This document shows, piece by piece, positions 4,970 through 6,236 of a stretch of 6,236 nt of DNA. Position 1 is the first letter of the stretch. Each line of letters opens with the position of its first letter. The translations under genes and the position numbers were made by a program. The stretch spans positions 1-6,236 of the forward strand of contig JAJZIE010000151.1 in the NCBI GenBank assembly GCA_021810725.1. Direction: 5' to 3'. The DNA is from Bacillota bacterium (GTDB lineage: Bacteria > Bacillota > Sulfobacillia > JAJZYS01 > JAJYTV01). The notes under the pieces were generated by a model. The model did no database searches. It had not been told where the DNA came from and saw only the letters and a program-made list of their open reading frames with translations.

Positions 4970-5623
4970 TTGGCGCTGTTCAGCGCTCTGGTCTCGGGTA
5001 TGCAGTGGGTGATGCAGTTCTTCTACAACATCACCCACAGTTACGGCCTCGCGATCATCCTGCTGACGATCGTGGTGCGCGTGGTCATCATGCCGCTGTA
5101 CCACGGTCAGCTGCGCTACATGCGCAAGATGCAGGAATTGCAGCCCGAGATGAAGCGCCTGCAGGAGAAGTACAAGAAGGACCCGCAGCGCCTCAACCAG
5201 GAAATGATGGACCTCTACAAGCGGGTCGGCACGAATCCGCTTGCGGGGTGCATCCCGATGATCGTGCAGTTGCCAATCCTTTACGCTCTGTTTGCTGGTC
5301 TCGAGCACTTCCCCTACATCGGCTCGAAGGCGTTCCTGTGGCTGCCGAGCCTATCGCTGCCGGACCCCTACTACATCCTGCCGGTCATCGTGGCCGGCAC
5401 CACCCTGTGGCAGACGTTCGTGACGATGCCCAGGGCGGGAACGGACCGCTCGCAGCAGATGATCACGTACATCATGATGCCGGCCTTGCTGTTCTTCATC
5501 AGCATGCGCTACGCCAGCGGACTTTCGCTTTATTGGGCCGTGGCCACCCTGTTCACGGTGGGCCAGAGCTACTTGAGCGGAGTCGGCAGACCGCAAGCGT
5601 CGGCGGCAAAGGTGCAGAAGTAG
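4970..5623 (+). CDS. yidC: Membrane protein insertase YidC/Oxa1 (SpoIIIJ type)
   Basis: YidC inserts and folds membrane proteins in the cytoplasmic membrane, alone or with SecYEG. The product is 217 residues and lacks the large periplasmic domain of Gram-negative YidC, as in Bacillota. Predicted membrane segments are at about residues 24-45, 92-112, 133-152, 165-182 and 185-205. The conserved catalytic-groove arginine is Arg37 in TIVVRVVIMPL. A charged cytosolic hairpin (about 48-86) contains MQELQPEMKRLQEKYKKDP, and GCIPMIVQLPILYALF (93-108) is a family hallmark. A TTG start is supported by AGGAG upstream. There is no lipobox or cleavable signal before the first core segment, so it is shorter than Bacillus SpoIIIJ/YqjG, which are lipoproteins of about 255-275 residues. 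The basic tail is short (about 206-217). It is followed after one base by khpB (TAGCATG). Confidence 0.97.
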   Translation: MALFSALVSGMQWVMQFFYNITHSYGLAIILLTIVVRVVIMPLYHGQLRYMRKMQELQPEMKRLQEKYKKDPQRLNQEMMDLYKRVGTNPLAGCIPMIVQLPILYALFAGLEHFPYIGSKAFLWLPSLSLPDPYYILPVIVAGTTLWQTFVTMPRAGTDRSQQMITYIMMPALLFFISMRYASGLSLYWAVATLFTVGQSYLSGVGRPQASAAKVQK

Positions 5624-5624
5624 C

Positions 5625-6236
5625 ATGGACGAACTGGAAGAGATCGAGGTCGAAGGGCAGACGCTCGAAGAAGCGAAGATCCGGGCCGAGGGCCGACTTG
5701 GCGCGCTCATGGAGGACATCGAGTTCACGATCCTTCAAGAGGGCAAGGCCGGCATGCTCGGCCTGTTTTCGCGTCCGTGGCGGGTTCGCGCGCGACGGCG
5801 GGAGTCCGTCGGGGAACGCGCGGCGGATCTCGTCAAGGGCTTCTTCAAGGAGCTTGGCACCGAGGTGGAGCCGAGTGTCAGCCGGGATGAGGACCACGTC
5901 CTGATCGCGGTCGACGGCGATTTCGGCTGGTTCGTGCGTAGGCGTGGCGAGGCCCTCGACGCTCTGCAGTACGTGGTGGCGGCGGCTGTCGGCAAGAAGG
6001 GCGGCGAGCGCATCGTGCTCGACGTCGGCGGTTACCGGGCCCAGCGCCGCGAGGCGCTCGAGAAGATGGCCCGCGAGGTCGCGGCGCGCGTGCGCGAGTC
6101 GGGCGAGGAGTCGGTGCTCGAGGTGATGCCCGCCAGCGAGCGGCGCATCATCCACAGCGTGATCCAGGAGTACCCCGACCTGCAGAGCCAGAGCCGTGGC
6201 GAGGATCCGCACCGGCAGGTGGTCGTGCAGAAGCGG
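5625..6236 (+). CDS. khpB: KhpB/Jag RNA-binding protein (Jag_N-KH-R3H), runs to window end
   Basis: KhpB (Jag, EloR, SpoIIIJ-associated) is a cytoplasmic RNA-binding protein tied to cell elongation and division control in Bacillota, usually partnered with KhpA. The frame is open for 204 residues to the last base. A Jag_N domain spans about residues 5-55 (IEVEGQTLEEAKIRA ... EGKAGMLGLFSRPWRVRAR). The KH domain spans about 65-137, with GEALDALQYVV (108-118). The R3H domain spans about 140-202, with the RxxxH signature in ERRIIH (Arg173, His177) and the typical ending GEDPHRQVVVQ. The family usually stops just after this, so little is missing. An odd point is that the KH GxxG loop reads RRRG (105-108), lacking its first glycine. 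The ATG follows the yidC stop by one base with AAAGGTG 10 nt upstream, indicating an operon with yidC. Confidence 0.94.
   Translation, partial: MDELEEIEVEGQTLEEAKIRAEGRLGALMEDIEFTILQEGKAGMLGLFSRPWRVRARRRESVGERAADLVKGFFKELGTEVEPSVSRDEDHVLIAVDGDFGWFVRRRGEALDALQYVVAAAVGKKGGERIVLDVGGYRAQRREALEKMAREVAARVRESGEESVLEVMPASERRIIHSVIQEYPDLQSQSRGEDPHRQVVVQKR

Noticed and set aside
4519..5904. Plus-strand open frame of 461 codons running across rnpA, yidD, yidC and khpB
   Set aside because: It is an out-of-frame shadow of four well-recognised genes, with low-complexity Arg/Ala/Pro-rich translation and no family likeness.
1..6236. Search for mobile elements, CRISPR repeats, tRNA/rRNA genes, toxin-antitoxin or defence genes
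   Set aside because: None seen. All coding space is filled by conserved origin-region housekeeping genes with uniform GC-rich codon use, so no accessory or undescribed system is supported.

Overview
This window is a chromosomal replication-origin neighbourhood, dnaA/oriC flanked by its classical partners. Two gene blocks point away from each other. On the minus strand, reading leftwards from the origin, are dnaA, dnaN, yaaA (S4-domain protein) and recF (cut by the window start). On the plus strand, reading rightwards, are rpmH, rnpA, yidD, yidC and khpB/jag (cut by the window end, probably very near its stop). Every gene is therefore transcribed in the direction a fork leaving the origin would travel.

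The order recF-yaaA-dnaN-dnaA / rpmH-rnpA-yidD-yidC-jag is the ancestral Bacillota arrangement. The small S4 gene between dnaN and recF, the SpoIIIJ-type short YidC, KhpB/Jag downstream of yidC and strong AGGAGG-type ribosome sites all fit that group. The DNA is clearly GC-rich and uses GTG and TTG starts (rpmH, rnpA, yidC), so a high-GC Bacillota lineage (the Symbiobacterium / Thermaerobacter / Sulfobacillus / Limnochordia kind) or an uncultured relative is the best guess. The genus cannot be named from this sequence alone.

Region by region: 1-1008 recF; 998-1222 yaaA; 1222-2334 dnaN; 2335-2573 the dnaA-dnaN spacer, with a degenerate DnaA box, a GC-rich gap and six in-phase DnaA-trio-like triplets, the likely unwinding site, plus several short palindromes; 2574-3920 dnaA; 3921-4258 the dnaA-rpmH spacer, with three DnaA boxes spaced at exactly 12 bp, a minus-strand promoter candidate for dnaA and a near-consensus plus-strand promoter for rpmH; 4259-4393 rpmH; 4395-4754 rnpA; about 4751-4948 yidD; 4970-5623 yidC; 5625-6236 khpB. 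DnaA-binding sites on both sides of dnaA suggest a bipartite origin of the Bacillus subtilis type.

How the genes work together: DnaA opens the origin, DnaN clamps the polymerase and RecF supports gap repair and fork maintenance. On the other side, L34 and the RNase P protein serve translation and tRNA maturation, YidD and YidC serve membrane-protein insertion, and KhpB is an RNA-binding regulator. Tight overlaps and 1-nt gaps indicate operons with translational coupling.

I found no mobile element, CRISPR array, tRNA/rRNA or foreign gene cassette, and no undescribed system. The items worth a second look are the putative trio-type unwinding element, the yidD start and the altered GxxG loop of KhpB.
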